Below, piece after piece: positions 16,789 to 26,352 of a stretch of DNA of 64,000 bases. The position numbers and the translations under genes were made by a program. The stretch is from Psychrobacillus sp042885655. GTDB lineage: Bacteria; Bacillota; Bacilli; Bacillales_A; Planococcaceae. The stretch covers positions 186,001-250,000 of the forward strand of contig NZ_JBHVRO010000002.1 in assembly GCF_042885655.1 (NCBI RefSeq), written 5' to 3'. Below the pieces are notes generated by a model. It was not told the origin of the DNA. It made no database searches and worked only from the letters and a program-made list of their open reading frames with translations. The first letter of the stretch is position 1. Every line of letters starts with the position of its first letter.

Positions 16789-17664
16789 ATGGAATGGATT
16801 CAGCAATTGATTAACGGTATTTCACTCGGAAGTATATACGCATTAATCGCACTTGGTTACACGATGGTTTATGGAATTATTAAATTAATTAACTTTGCAC
16901 ATGGTGATGTGTTTATGGTTGGTTCTTTTATTGGGTTTTATTCTATTACTGTATTTGGATTAGGATTTTTTCCAGCACTCATTTTATCGATGACTGCTTG
17001 TGCTTTATTCGGTGTTATTATTGAACGTATAGCGTATAAACGTCTAAGAAATGCAACAAGAATTGCCGCACTTATTACTGCAATAGGTGTATCTTTGTTA
17101 ATTGAATATGGGGTTATTTATGCAAGAGGGGCACAACCTGTAGCGTATCCAGATGTATTCTCAAATCGCTCATTTGAATTTTTAGGTGCTCATATTAGTA
17201 TTCAATCTATTCTTATTCTCTCGGTTTCTGTTGTATTAATGCTCTTATTACAATTTATCGTGCATAAAACGAAAACTGGTAAAGCGATGAGAGCTGTTTC
17301 ACATGATACTGAAGCGGCAAAATTAATGGGTATTAATGTTGATAACACAATTTCTGCTACATTTGCAATTGGTTCTGCTTTAGCAGGAGCAGCCGGAGTT
17401 ATTTTTGGAGTTTATTATACAAAGATTGATCCGCTTATGGGTGTTATCCCAGGAGTAAAAGCTTTTGTTGCAGCTGTCCTTGGTGGGATTGGAATTATAC
17501 CAGGAGCAATGGTAGGCGGTTTGGTACTCGGAGTTGTTGAAACGGTTGTAAGTGCACTTGGTTTCTCTTTATGGAGAGACGCAGCGGCATTCGTCATTTT
17601 AATATTAATTCTGATTTTCAGACCATCTGGAATCTTTGGCAAAAATACACGGGAGAAAGTGTAG
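16789..17664 (+). CDS. livH: Branched-chain amino acid ABC transporter permease LivH
   Basis: This 291-residue membrane protein has about eight hydrophobic segments. It opens QQLINGISLGSIYALIALGY, a typical LivH start, and carries the INFAHGD motif. A coupling-loop segment (MRAVSHDTEAAKLMGI) lies near residues 165-185. It forms the transmembrane channel with LivM. The gene follows livK by 85 bp behind a good AAAGGAG site; the livM start is 13 bp beyond its stop. Confidence 0.9.
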   Translation: MEWIQQLINGISLGSIYALIALGYTMVYGIIKLINFAHGDVFMVGSFIGFYSITVFGLGFFPALILSMTACALFGVIIERIAYKRLRNATRIAALITAIGVSLLIEYGVIYARGAQPVAYPDVFSNRSFEFLGAHISIQSILILSVSVVLMLLLQFIVHKTKTGKAMRAVSHDTEAAKLMGINVDNTISATFAIGSALAGAAGVIFGVYYTKIDPLMGVIPGVKAFVAAVLGGIGIIPGAMVGGLVLGVVETVVSALGFSLWRDAAAFVILILILIFRPSGIFGKNTREKV

Positions 17665-17677
17665 GTGGTACATAATT

Positions 17678-18628
17678 ATGAAAAAGTCAAAACAGTTTTG
17701 GCCATTTGTTATAGCGGCAGTACTGGTGTATGTAGTTGTTCAAGTTCTTATTGCAAATGGAATGATGAATCAATTTTATTCTAATACACTTATTTTTATT
17801 GCCATTAACATAATTTTAGCAATCAGCCTACATTTGGTAATCGGTATCACAGGGCAATTTTCAATAGGGCATGCTGGATTTTTAGCTGTTGGAGCTTATC
17901 TGTCTGCCATAGTGACCATGAAACTACATCTTCCATTTATAGTAGCAATTTTAGTTGGTGGTATTGTAGCTGCATTAGCTGGTTTAGTTGTTGGTATTCC
18001 AAGTTTAAGATTAAAAGGGGATTATTTAGCAATAGCTACACTTGGTTTTGCTGAAATAATTCGTATTGTTTTCTTAAACATTGACTATGTTGGTGGTGCA
18101 GCTGGTATGCAGGTATCCCATTTAACAACATGGACGTATGCATTTGTTTGTTTAGTAATTACAATTATAGTCATTGTAAACTTCACAAATTCACGCCATG
18201 GTATAGCAGCAATTTCGGTAAGAGAAAACGAAATTGCAGCAGATGCTATGGGAATTAATACTACTTATTATAAAGTAGTAGCATTTGCATTAGGTTCATT
18301 CTTTGCTGGTGTAGCGGGAGCTTTATATGCACATAACTTCTACATAATTCAACCAAGTCAATTCGGCTTCTTGAAGTCGTTTGATATTCTAATTTTCGTA
18401 GTACTAGGTGGACTTGGAAGTATTTCAGGAGCAATTCTTTCTGCAATTTTGCTGACAGTTGTTTCTACTTATCTTCAAGGATTTCCGGAGACTCGAATGA
18501 TTATATATAGTCTTGTATTAATCTTAGTAATGTTATATCGCCCAAAAGGATTAATGGGTACGATGGAAATTACGGATTATTTCAAGCTATGGAGAACGCC
18601 AAAAGGAGGCGGTCAACATGGGAAATAA
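17678..18628 (+). CDS. livM: Branched-chain amino acid ABC transporter permease LivM
   Basis: This 316-residue permease has the LivM signatures ITGQFSIGHAGF and LPSLRLKGDYLAIATLGFAEI-like text (here GIPSLRLKGDYLAIATL). ATG 17678 after GTAGGTGG is preferred over an upstream in-frame ATG at 17636 that lies inside livH. The end overlaps the livG start by 11 bp, indicating translational coupling. Confidence 0.9.
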   Translation: MKKSKQFWPFVIAAVLVYVVVQVLIANGMMNQFYSNTLIFIAINIILAISLHLVIGITGQFSIGHAGFLAVGAYLSAIVTMKLHLPFIVAILVGGIVAALAGLVVGIPSLRLKGDYLAIATLGFAEIIRIVFLNIDYVGGAAGMQVSHLTTWTYAFVCLVITIIVIVNFTNSRHGIAAISVRENEIAADAMGINTTYYKVVAFALGSFFAGVAGALYAHNFYIIQPSQFGFLKSFDILIFVVLGGLGSISGAILSAILLTVVSTYLQGFPETRMIIYSLVLILVMLYRPKGLMGTMEITDYFKLWRTPKGGGQHGK

Positions 18629-19406
18629 GCCTTTGTTAGAAGTGAAAAATGCAGGTATTCAGTTTGGTGGTTTAAAAGCAGTTCAAAATTTAAATATGGT
18701 GCTAAATCAAGGAGAGTTAGTTGGTTTGATTGGACCGAATGGTGCTGGGAAAACAACTAGTTTCAACTTATTAACAGGAGTATATGTTCCTACAGAAGGG
18801 GATATTTTGTTCGATGGGGAACGTATCAACGGTTTACCTCCTTATAAAGTTACAAGAAAAGGAATAAGTCGTACGTTTCAAAATATTCGACTGTTTAATG
18901 ATTTATCTGTATTAGACAATGTTAAAGTTGCCTATCATTCTCTTGCGAAGCATTCTATTTTAAGTTCCGTTTTACGTTTACCTTCTCATTTTAAAGGTGA
19001 ACAAGAAATGGAAGAAAAATCAATTGAATTTCTTAAAATTTTTAAACTAGACAAATATAAAGATGAACTAGCAAAGAATCTACCATATGGTCAACAACGA
19101 AGATTGGAAATTGCTAGAGCATTGGCTGCAGGTCCTCAACTTCTATTATTAGATGAACCTGCTGCTGGTATGAACCCTCAAGAAACGAAAGATTTAATGG
19201 ATTTAATTGCTTTTATACGCAATAAATTTGAATTAACCATTTTACTTATCGAGCATGATATGAACTTAGTAATGGGTGTTTGTGAAAGAATCTATGTGTT
19301 AGATCATGGTCAACTTCTTGCTGAAGGATCACCAGAGGAGATCCGTAACCATCCTAAAGTTATTGAAGCGTATTTAGGGGAGGAAGTCCACGATGACAAT
19401 GCTTAA
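18618..19406 (+). CDS. livG: Branched-chain amino acid ABC transporter ATPase LivG
   Basis: This 262-residue nucleotide-binding subunit has Walker A GPNGAGKTT, a signature loop variant YGQQRRLEIARAL in place of LSGGQ, Walker B LLLLDEPAAGMNP and the switch His in LLIEHDM. The AAGMNP text after Walker B is characteristic of LivG. It overlaps livM by 11 bp and livF by 14 bp. Confidence 0.92.
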   Translation: MGNKPLLEVKNAGIQFGGLKAVQNLNMVLNQGELVGLIGPNGAGKTTSFNLLTGVYVPTEGDILFDGERINGLPPYKVTRKGISRTFQNIRLFNDLSVLDNVKVAYHSLAKHSILSSVLRLPSHFKGEQEMEEKSIEFLKIFKLDKYKDELAKNLPYGQQRRLEIARALAAGPQLLLLDEPAAGMNPQETKDLMDLIAFIRNKFELTILLIEHDMNLVMGVCERIYVLDHGQLLAEGSPEEIRNHPKVIEAYLGEEVHDDNA

Positions 19407-20106
19407 AATTGAAAATATTGATGTGTTTTATGGAAATATCCAAGCACTTAGAGATGTCTCAATCGAAGTAAAAGAAGGAGAAATAGTTACTCTTATTGGT
19501 GCAAATGGTGCTGGAAAAAGTACTCTATTAAAAACTATTTCAGGATTGCTAAAGCCTAAAAATGGAACAATAGAGTTTTTAAATAAATCTATTTCTGGAA
19601 AACAAGCACAAGCTATTGTTAAATCAGGAATCTCACACGTACCTGAAGGTCGTCGAGTATTCGCAAATTTAACGGTTGAAGAGAATTTAGAATTAGGGGC
19701 TTTTTTAAGAAAAGACAAAGCTGGCATTCATTCAGATATGCAAAAAGTATATGAAATTTTCCCGAGATTATTAGAGCGAAAAAAACAACACTCTGGTACA
19801 CTTTCAGGAGGAGAACAACAAATGCTAGCGATGGGTCGTGCAATAATGGCTAAGCCTAAGCTAGTATTATTAGATGAACCATCCATGGGACTTGCTCCAT
19901 TAATGGTTAAAACCATTTTCGAAGTAATAAAAGATATCAATCAAGATGGAACAACTGTGTTACTAGTAGAACAGAATGCAAATATGGCATTATCAGTTGC
20001 AAGTCGTGGTTATGTAATTGAAACAGGGAGAGTAGTACTTTCTGGTTCAGCAAAAGATTTGCAAACAAGTGAAGAAGTACGACAAGCTTATTTAGGTGGA
20101 CATTAA
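19393..20106 (+). CDS. livF: Branched-chain amino acid ABC transporter ATPase LivF
   Basis: This 237-residue second ATPase has Walker A GANGAGKST, signature LSGGEQQMLAMGRA and Walker B LVLLDEPSMGLAP, all typical of LivF. It pairs with LivG under the LivH-LivM channel. ATG 19393 overlaps livG; an alternative ATG lies two codons on. A 15-bp terminator ends the operon. Confidence 0.92.
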   Translation: MTMLKIENIDVFYGNIQALRDVSIEVKEGEIVTLIGANGAGKSTLLKTISGLLKPKNGTIEFLNKSISGKQAQAIVKSGISHVPEGRRVFANLTVEENLELGAFLRKDKAGIHSDMQKVYEIFPRLLERKKQHSGTLSGGEQQMLAMGRAIMAKPKLVLLDEPSMGLAPLMVKTIFEVIKDINQDGTTVLLVEQNANMALSVASRGYVIETGRVVLSGSAKDLQTSEEVRQAYLGGH

Positions 20107-20132
20107 GCTGTTCACATTAAATAATTTATTTG

Positions 20133-20175
20133 AAGCTTTCATTAAGTGAAAAAACTTAATGAAAGCTTTTTTCTT
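20133..20175 (+). terminator. Terminator of the liv operon
   Basis: AAGCTTTCATTAAGT (20133-20147) pairs perfectly with 20154-20168, followed by a T-run. Confidence 0.9.
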
Positions 20176-20197
20176 GTAGTTCAAATGACATGTTTAG

Positions 20198-20206
20198 TGG
20201 TATAAT
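20198..20206 (+). promoter_or_regulatory. Extended -10 promoter of the diguanylate cyclase gene
   Basis: TGGTATAAT is a perfect extended -10 element (TGn plus TATAAT). No good -35 is seen at normal spacing. The gene start is 32 bp downstream. Confidence 0.55.
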
Positions 20207-20237
20207 AGGAAAATATGCATTTTTTTTTGGAGGAACA

Positions 20238-21779
20238 ATGATTAAAACTCTTAGATTTTGGATACTTACTCTTATTTCTTTTTCATTACTTGCAATATTA
20301 ATCAGTACTTTTTTCTCTAGTTATATAGTCACGAAGAAAAGTCTAATTAATAACTCTTTAGAGCAGAACGAAGTATACTCTTTAAAACTTGCGCAACTAA
20401 CCCAAGAAGTTTTTGAGTCAATGCAAGCTAATTTAGAAGCAAGAAAACCAGATGTAATTGAAAATATTGATGATCCGATTGAGCTTACTAGAATTCTAGA
20501 TCAATTATTGATTAGTGGAAAAAACTTTAACTCTCTATCTGTAATAGGAAGCGATGCTGTAGCGATAGCTACTTCACCAAATATAGGAATTGCAGGCAAC
20601 AAAATTGAATCTCCAGGTGTACTTGAAGCGCTCAGCAAAAAAACTAATATTATTTCAAGCCCCTATAGAGCAGTTACTGGTCGGCTACTAATACTGATTT
20701 CAACGCCATTATTCGATGCTCATAATAAATACATAGGAATGTTAAATGGAACTATTTATTTGGAAGAAGATAATTTTATAAAAGAAATTTTAGCAGAGCA
20801 TTTTAGTGAAGATGGCTCATATGTATTTGTAGTAGATAAAGAAGGAACTTTAATTTACCATCCTGAAAAAAATAGAATTGGGGAAAGTGTAAGAGAAAAC
20901 AAGGTAGTTCAAAGGTTAATGGAAAAACAAAGTGGAGCGAAAGAAATTTTCAATTCAAAAGGACAACATGTCCTTGCAGGATTTTCGTATATAGATGCTA
21001 GTGAATGGGGAGTTGTTTCACAAACGCCATACAAGAGTAGCTTAAATCCTTTAAGTGGTATAATGCAAAAAATGTTTTTCTATACAATGCCCTTTGTCAT
21101 TGTATTTTATTTTTTAGCTTTCTTGTTATCAGAAAAGCTTGCCTCTCCATTGAAAAATTTAGCTTTATTTACGATGAACTCTAATTCGGAAGAAACATAT
21201 GAAAAACCTCAGATTTCAACTTGGTATTTCGAAGCAAAACAGCTTACAGAAACGATAGAAAGATATCGCAAGAAACATGAAGAAACATTAGCGGATTTTA
21301 AACAGCAATCATTAACCGATTCATTGACTGGTCTAAGAAATAGAAGATACTTAGATTTACTTTTTACAGATCTAATAGAACAAAACAAAGTATTTTCTAT
21401 TATCATGATTGATATTGACCACTTTAAAAAAGTAAATGACGAGTTTGGACACCAAGCTGGAGATGAGGTATTAAAATTTTTAGCAAATAATATGACATCA
21501 GCTACAAATGATAAGGGAGTATGTATTAGACTTGGTGGAGAGGAGTTTCTTATCGTTATTCCAAATTCTCCTGCTAATGTTACCTATGAATTGGCTGAAA
21601 AATTAAGAACAGAAATAGAAATGAGTATGCCACCTATAAATAGAAAAATTACAATATCTACAGGAGTAGGTGAATATAAATTAAATCAAGAAAGTATAAG
21701 TAGCTTAATGCATCGAGTTGACGAAGCTTTATATGCTGCAAAATCCGAGGGAAGAAATAGAACAGTTATTTCCAAGTAA
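20238..21779 (+). CDS. Membrane-bound diguanylate cyclase with extracellular sensor domain
   Basis: This 513-residue protein has TM1 (about 5-30), an external dCACHE-type sensor of about 240 residues, TM2 (about 279-297), a short linker and a GGDEF domain starting at DSLTGLRNRRYLD. The active-site loop is GGEEF (433-437) and the metal site is IDIDHFKKVND, so it should make cyclic di-GMP. The RxxD inhibitory site normally found five residues before GGEEF is replaced by NDKG, so product feedback is likely weak or absent. ATG 20238 with TTGGAGGA is preferred to the upstream in-frame ATG at 20190. Confidence 0.88.
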   Translation: MIKTLRFWILTLISFSLLAILISTFFSSYIVTKKSLINNSLEQNEVYSLKLAQLTQEVFESMQANLEARKPDVIENIDDPIELTRILDQLLISGKNFNSLSVIGSDAVAIATSPNIGIAGNKIESPGVLEALSKKTNIISSPYRAVTGRLLILISTPLFDAHNKYIGMLNGTIYLEEDNFIKEILAEHFSEDGSYVFVVDKEGTLIYHPEKNRIGESVRENKVVQRLMEKQSGAKEIFNSKGQHVLAGFSYIDASEWGVVSQTPYKSSLNPLSGIMQKMFFYTMPFVIVFYFLAFLLSEKLASPLKNLALFTMNSNSEETYEKPQISTWYFEAKQLTETIERYRKKHEETLADFKQQSLTDSLTGLRNRRYLDLLFTDLIEQNKVFSIIMIDIDHFKKVNDEFGHQAGDEVLKFLANNMTSATNDKGVCIRLGGEEFLIVIPNSPANVTYELAEKLRTEIEMSMPPINRKITISTGVGEYKLNQESISSLMHRVDEALYAAKSEGRNRTVISK

Positions 21780-21841
21780 CTATAAACTCTGTTCATTTAA
21801 ATGGTTTTAGTATAAAAGCTAAAGCCATTTTTCATTGTGCA

Positions 21842-21873
21842 TTGACATTTAAATGAAAATGATTATCATTACT
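21842..21873 (+). promoter_or_regulatory. Fur-controlled promoter of the efe operon
   Basis: TTGACA (21842-21847) is a consensus -35, and TATCAT (21864-21869) at 16 bp could be the -10. GAAAATGATTATCATTACT (21855-21873) matches the 19-bp Fur box GATAATGATAATCATTATC at 15 positions and covers the -10. Iron-replete Fur should block transcription. Confidence 0.8.
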
Positions 21874-21904
21874 ATATAGGTATATATAAGAAAGAAGGGT
21901 TAAT

Positions 21905-22756
21905 ATGAAAAAGTCTGCTTTTATTTATTCGTTAATTTCAATAAGTATTTTACTTACCGGTTGTGGAAATTCAACAGAAAACTCTAAGACAGAAAATGAA
22001 TCCGTCGATAATGCGGTTCAACTAAACGATGAACTTGAAAATTATAAAACATTTGCAATTGATCAAATAGATCAATTTGTAACAGAAACTGAAAAGTTTG
22101 TAGAGGCTGTAAAAGCTGGAGATATCGAAAAGGCGAAAGAAATTTATCCAAATGCTCGTATGTACTTTGAACGTTCTGAACCAATTGCTGAAAGTTTTGG
22201 AGACTTGGATCCACGTATTGATGCGAGACTTGCGGATTTAGAAGATGAAGGGAAATCGGAAAAAGATTGGTCAGGTTATCATAAGATTGAATATGGGCTA
22301 TGGGTTGAAAACACCACAAAAGGATACGAAGTAGTAGCGGACCAATTATTAAAAGATGCGAAAGAACTTCGGGCTCGTGTTGAAACAGTTGATGTTACGC
22401 CAGATTTAATGATTACTGGTGCAGTTGATTTATTAAATGAAGTTTCAACTTCTAAAATATCTGGTGAAGAAGAAATTTATTCTCATACAGATTTATATGA
22501 TTTCAAAGCGAACATTGAAGGTGCTGAAAAAATATTTACTATCTTAAAAAATAAAATAAATGAAAAAGATGAAAATTTAGTGAAAGAATTAGAACAAAAG
22601 TTTATTAATATAAATGAACTGTTAGCGAAATACGAAAATGGTACGGGTGGATATGTTTCTTACGAACAATTAACAAATAAAGACACGAAAGCACTCTCTG
22701 AAGCTGTAAATCAATTAGGGGAACCATTAAGTCAAATAGGGATAATCATGGAGTGA
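21905..22756 (+). CDS. efeO: EfeO-type iron uptake lipoprotein (M75 imelysin-like domain)
   Basis: The 283-residue protein has a lipoprotein signal (SISILLTGC; lipobox LTGC), an acidic linker and an M75/imelysin-like helical domain with the HxxE motif YHKIEYGLW. It lacks the cupredoxin domain of E. coli EfeO, as in B. subtilis YwbM (EfeM-like). It is thought to bind iron at the cell surface and hand it to EfeU. The efeB start lies 5 bp after its stop, and the Fur-boxed promoter precedes it. Confidence 0.88.
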   Translation: MKKSAFIYSLISISILLTGCGNSTENSKTENESVDNAVQLNDELENYKTFAIDQIDQFVTETEKFVEAVKAGDIEKAKEIYPNARMYFERSEPIAESFGDLDPRIDARLADLEDEGKSEKDWSGYHKIEYGLWVENTTKGYEVVADQLLKDAKELRARVETVDVTPDLMITGAVDLLNEVSTSKISGEEEIYSHTDLYDFKANIEGAEKIFTILKNKINEKDENLVKELEQKFININELLAKYENGTGGYVSYEQLTNKDTKALSEAVNQLGEPLSQIGIIME

Positions 22757-22761
22757 TTAAG

Positions 22762-24033
22762 ATGGAAACAAAGCAGACAGAATCATTTTTTAATAAAAAA
22801 ATGAATCGTAGACAAATGCTAAAGTTAACCGGAGTGGGTGCTGCTGGAGTTTTAATAGGTGCTACTGGTTTGGGTACAGTTGCTAATTCGTTAGGATATT
22901 CAGTTGTAGAAGATAATTTGTCTGTTTCAAATAAAATTCCTTTTTACGGTAAAAACCAATCTGGTATTATAACAGAAGTTCAACAGCATATTTACTTTGC
23001 ATCATTAAATGTTATTGTGAAATCAAAAGAAGAATTAAAAGAATTATTTAAAATATGGACTCCATTGGCAGTAAAAATGATGAACGGAGAAGAAACTGGA
23101 GAACCAACTAAGAACTATTTAGTCCCGGCCAAAGATACTGGAGAAGCAGTTGGTCTTTCTGCATCAAATTTAACTTTAACTTTTGGTGTTGGACCAACTC
23201 TTTTCGAGAAATCAGAACTTGGTTTAAAAAATCTTAAACCAAAAGAATTAGTACAATTACCTCACTTTCCGAAAGACCAGTTAGATGAAAATATTTCTGA
23301 TGGTGATTTATGCATTCAAGCTTGTGCAGAGGATCCCCAAGTAGCATTTCATGCTGTTCGAAATCTTGTTCGTGCTGCTTCAGGAAAAGTAACGTTAAAA
23401 TGGACTCAAGCAGGCTTTAATTCATTTCCACAAGGAAATAAAAAAAATACCCCAAGAAATTTATTTGCTTTTAAGGATGGCACTGGGAATCCAAATGTGA
23501 AAAATAAGAAAGAAATGAACGAAGTTGTTTGGGTTCAGCCAAATGAATCCGTTTCTTGGATGACTAATGGAACTTATTTAGTGGCAAGAAAAGTTCAGAC
23601 ACATCTAGAAACTTGGGACCGTACATCATTAGGGGAACAGGAAGCAACTTTCGGACGTCATCGAGATACTGGTGCACCACTTGGAAAAAAAGGTGAGCAT
23701 GATGATATGGAATTATCTCGAAAGGATCATAAAGGTAATCCAATTGTCCCTATAACTTCACATGTTCATCTAGCGAAGCAAGTAAAGGATCGTTTGTTAA
23801 GAAGATCATTTTCCTATTCAAGTGGAATAGATCCGAAGACAGGAGTATTTGATGCTGGTTTGTTGTTTATTTCCTTTCAAAAACATCCTAGTCAATTTAT
23901 TAGAATACAAAATAGTTTGGGGCGCGTAGATAAATTAAATGAATATATTACCCATCGAGGCAGTGCAATTTTTGCTTGTTTCCCTGGTATTCAAAAAGGG
24001 AGTTATATCGGTGAATCACTTTTTAAAGCATAA
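22762..24033 (+). CDS. efeB: EfeB-type DyP peroxidase with Tat signal
   Basis: This 423-residue protein has a twin-arginine signal (NRRQMLKLTG, Arg16-Arg17) and a hydrophobic stretch to about residue 45, then a dye-decolourising peroxidase domain. The distal motif is AFKDGTGN, where the family usually shows G-x-x-D-G, so the first Gly is Ala, but the catalytic Asp is kept. A candidate proximal haem His lies in SHVHLAKQ. It acts outside the membrane with EfeO/EfeU, oxidising Fe(II) or haem-related substrates. ATG 22762 with GGAG 8 nt upstream is preferred to a GTG at 22753. Confidence 0.88.
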   Translation: METKQTESFFNKKMNRRQMLKLTGVGAAGVLIGATGLGTVANSLGYSVVEDNLSVSNKIPFYGKNQSGIITEVQQHIYFASLNVIVKSKEELKELFKIWTPLAVKMMNGEETGEPTKNYLVPAKDTGEAVGLSASNLTLTFGVGPTLFEKSELGLKNLKPKELVQLPHFPKDQLDENISDGDLCIQACAEDPQVAFHAVRNLVRAASGKVTLKWTQAGFNSFPQGNKKNTPRNLFAFKDGTGNPNVKNKKEMNEVVWVQPNESVSWMTNGTYLVARKVQTHLETWDRTSLGEQEATFGRHRDTGAPLGKKGEHDDMELSRKDHKGNPIVPITSHVHLAKQVKDRLLRRSFSYSSGIDPKTGVFDAGLLFISFQKHPSQFIRIQNSLGRVDKLNEYITHRGSAIFACFPGIQKGSYIGESLFKA

Positions 24034-25729
24034 AGTAACTATTATATTATCTATAGTTTGCATATTATTTGTTTTGCGTACTTTGCCTGCTCAAGCTACT
24101 ACTACAATTGGTGAATTGTATATTACGATTAGTGACGCCATCATGGAATCGAAAAAAGAAGAAAATGCCAAAACGCTAGAAGCACTCGAGTCATTCGAAA
24201 AACAATGGACAGAAATGAATTTTTCGGAGAGTGAAGCAGTTAAACAAATTAATAAGGCTTATACCGGAGCATATAATGCTAAAAACTCTAAAGATCGATT
24301 GGAATATTTACAAAAACTTGCAAAAGGCTTGGCTGCACTTGAAAAAGAACAAAACCCAGTCGACGAAAAAGCAGAACGAACAAATTTTGGTGTAAAAATT
24401 CAACCAGCAATTGATCAAATGAATGACATCATTGCTACTAATGATCAAGATGCTATTTTACTAGGGTACTCTAAATTTTTGGCATCTTGGAAAAAAAATG
24501 AACGCCCAGTTAGAGAACTGGATATTGCGAGTTACGGAAAAATAGAAACTCAAGTAGCTTTTATGCGCATTTCGTTAGCGGAAGATGAATTGGATGTAGA
24601 GCAACTTCAAGGACAGTTTAATGCATTAATTAAAGCAATAAATGACTTTGTTGCGAATAAAGTAGTGCAGGGTACTACTGGGAATTATTCATTAGCTACA
24701 CTTATTGGATTATTGAAAGAAAGTAAGGACCAAATTAGTGAAGGATCGTATGATGTAGCCGCTAATGAATTAGTGAAGTTTATTGAAATTTGGCCTAACG
24801 TTGAAGGGGATATACGGACGAAAAATGCTGGACTTTATACAAGAATTGAAAGTAATATCCCTCTACTAGTTAGTGACCTTTCAAAAAATACTGTTGATGA
24901 AAAAAGAATCACTGAATCAATTAATTCATTTATTAAAGAGATTGAATTAATGCAAACGACTTCTAACTATACGTATTGGGATTCTGCATTAATATTACTT
25001 AGAGAAGGTTTAGAAGCGTTACTCATCATTATCGCATTGCTTGCTTTCTTAAAAAAAGCAAACCAAGAAAATCAAAAAAAGTGGATTTATTTAGGTGCAT
25101 TCGCAGGTTTAGCTGTGAGTGCAATTGCAGCCATTATTCTTTCGACTATCCTGCAATCGGTATCAGCGGGAACAAGTAGAGAAATGATGGAAGGATATGT
25201 AGGCTTAGGTGCTGCAGTACTAATGATAGGTGTCGGGGTTTGGTTACATAATAAATCTAGTATTAACTCGTGGAATAAATATATACAAACCCAAATGAAT
25301 CATGCGATTTCTACCAGCAGTATTTTATCTATGGCCTTTGTTAGCTTCCTTTCTGTATTTAGAGAAGGGGCAGAAACAATTATTTTTTATGCAGGGATTG
25401 CTCCTAAAATGTCTACGCTTGAGTTAAGTATCGGTATCCTCATTGCTTTAGTTATTTTAGTTATCTTTGCAGTTGTATTATTGAAAGTAAGCGGGAAAAT
25501 ACCAATTCATCGATTCTTTATCGTTGCGACTATTCTAATCTATATTTTGGCATTTAAAATTATAGGAGTTAGCGTGCACACTTTACAGTTAAGAAATGTA
25601 TTTTCAATGACAACCGTGGATCATTTACCTGTCATTAGTTCCCTTGGCTTTTATCCAACATGGGAAACCATTGTTCCACAAATCTTATTAATAGGTATCG
25701 TTATTTGGAACTTTGTTCGGAAGAAATAA
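24011..25729 (+). CDS. efeU: EfeU/FTR1-type iron permease with N-terminal extracellular domain
   Basis: With GTG 24011 the protein has 572 residues, opening with a signal peptide (IILSIVCILFVLRTLPAQA). About 290 extracellular residues follow, then seven membrane segments. The two FTR1 iron-channel motifs are REGLE (331-335) and REGAE (451-455). GGGAG lies 8 nt before this GTG, and the start overlaps efeB by 23 bp; the longer frame from 23939 would bury the signal peptide. The operon order efeO-efeB-efeU differs from E. coli efeUOB. Confidence 0.87.
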   Translation: MNHFLKHKVTIILSIVCILFVLRTLPAQATTTIGELYITISDAIMESKKEENAKTLEALESFEKQWTEMNFSESEAVKQINKAYTGAYNAKNSKDRLEYLQKLAKGLAALEKEQNPVDEKAERTNFGVKIQPAIDQMNDIIATNDQDAILLGYSKFLASWKKNERPVRELDIASYGKIETQVAFMRISLAEDELDVEQLQGQFNALIKAINDFVANKVVQGTTGNYSLATLIGLLKESKDQISEGSYDVAANELVKFIEIWPNVEGDIRTKNAGLYTRIESNIPLLVSDLSKNTVDEKRITESINSFIKEIELMQTTSNYTYWDSALILLREGLEALLIIIALLAFLKKANQENQKKWIYLGAFAGLAVSAIAAIILSTILQSVSAGTSREMMEGYVGLGAAVLMIGVGVWLHNKSSINSWNKYIQTQMNHAISTSSILSMAFVSFLSVFREGAETIIFYAGIAPKMSTLELSIGILIALVILVIFAVVLLKVSGKIPIHRFFIVATILIYILAFKIIGVSVHTLQLRNVFSMTTVDHLPVISSLGFYPTWETIVPQILLIGIVIWNFVRKK

Positions 25730-25839
25730 AATTGTATCTTCGGATGCTTTAAGAGTTATATCCAAACCAAAAGCTCATTGACTTCAATTAATTTAAGAGG
25801 ATGACGGAAATCAATCGCTACTAGATTTCCGAAAATAAA

Positions 25840-25866
25840 GGGGGAAGTGACGTAGTCACTTCCCCC
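25840..25866. terminator. Perfect palindromic hairpin, conserved-core family
   Basis: GGGGGAAGTGAC and its exact complement flank loop GTA. It shares the GTGAC-N3-GTCAC core with hairpins at 13165, 36873 and 48720, while its outer arms are completely different. The T-rich run after it is weak, so termination of efeU is only probable. Confidence 0.6.
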
Positions 25867-25892
25867 TAATGTACTTTATGGTAATAATGTAG

Positions 25893-25972
25893 GTAATGTT
25901 TAATCCAAAGCACTCAGGAAAAAGTGAAGACAAGATGCTCCTAAAGGGAGCTTGAGCTTTTCTTATAAGATA
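25893..25972 (-). repeat. 3'-UTR repeat (family C)
   Basis: It contains AATCCAAAGCACTCAGGA, GAAGACAAGATGC and GAGCTTGAGCTTTTCTTA in the same order and spacing as the other family C copies. Confidence 0.6.
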
Positions 25973-26043
25973 AGAAAGTATTTGGATTATCGTCCTGCGG
26001 AACCAGTGTTCATAGTTCTTTAAAAAATTAAAAATTACCTCGG

Positions 26044-26170
26044 ATTTTCGTTTCAGGTGGACGCGTTCCGCGGGGGGAGCGATGATCCATCACCGCCGCT
26101 ACGCGTTCGTTGTGATGGATCATCTGTCTCACTCATCCCGCTGGAGTCGCCACCTTTCACTACAATCCAT
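26044..26170 (-). repeat. GC-rich palindromic repeat, family A, full copy
   Basis: Outer halves are TTTCAGGTGGACGCGTTCCG and CCGCTGGAGTCGCCACC. Between them a 13-bp perfect stem (26081-26093 with 26112-26124) closes a loop containing CGCCGCTACGCGTTCG. The copy at 56239-56363 has the same layout with paired changes in the stem. Confidence 0.75.
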
Positions 26171-26352
26171 CAAGTGAATAGTACCTAACAGGAAGAGTTA
26201 ACTCATCTTATCGCTAAAGAGGATAGAAATAGTTTAAATAAACGTAGTGATATGCATCCGGATAAAATAAAGTTCCCTAACTACTGTTCATAGGATTTAA
26301 ATGTTATTTATCTTACTGAGTAATTATAAATCGTCCCATGCACTTTGTTGAT

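Noticed and set aside
22753..22755. GTG start for efeB overlapping the efeO stop
   Set aside because: The GGAG site overlaps this GTG; it is correctly placed only for the ATG at 22762.
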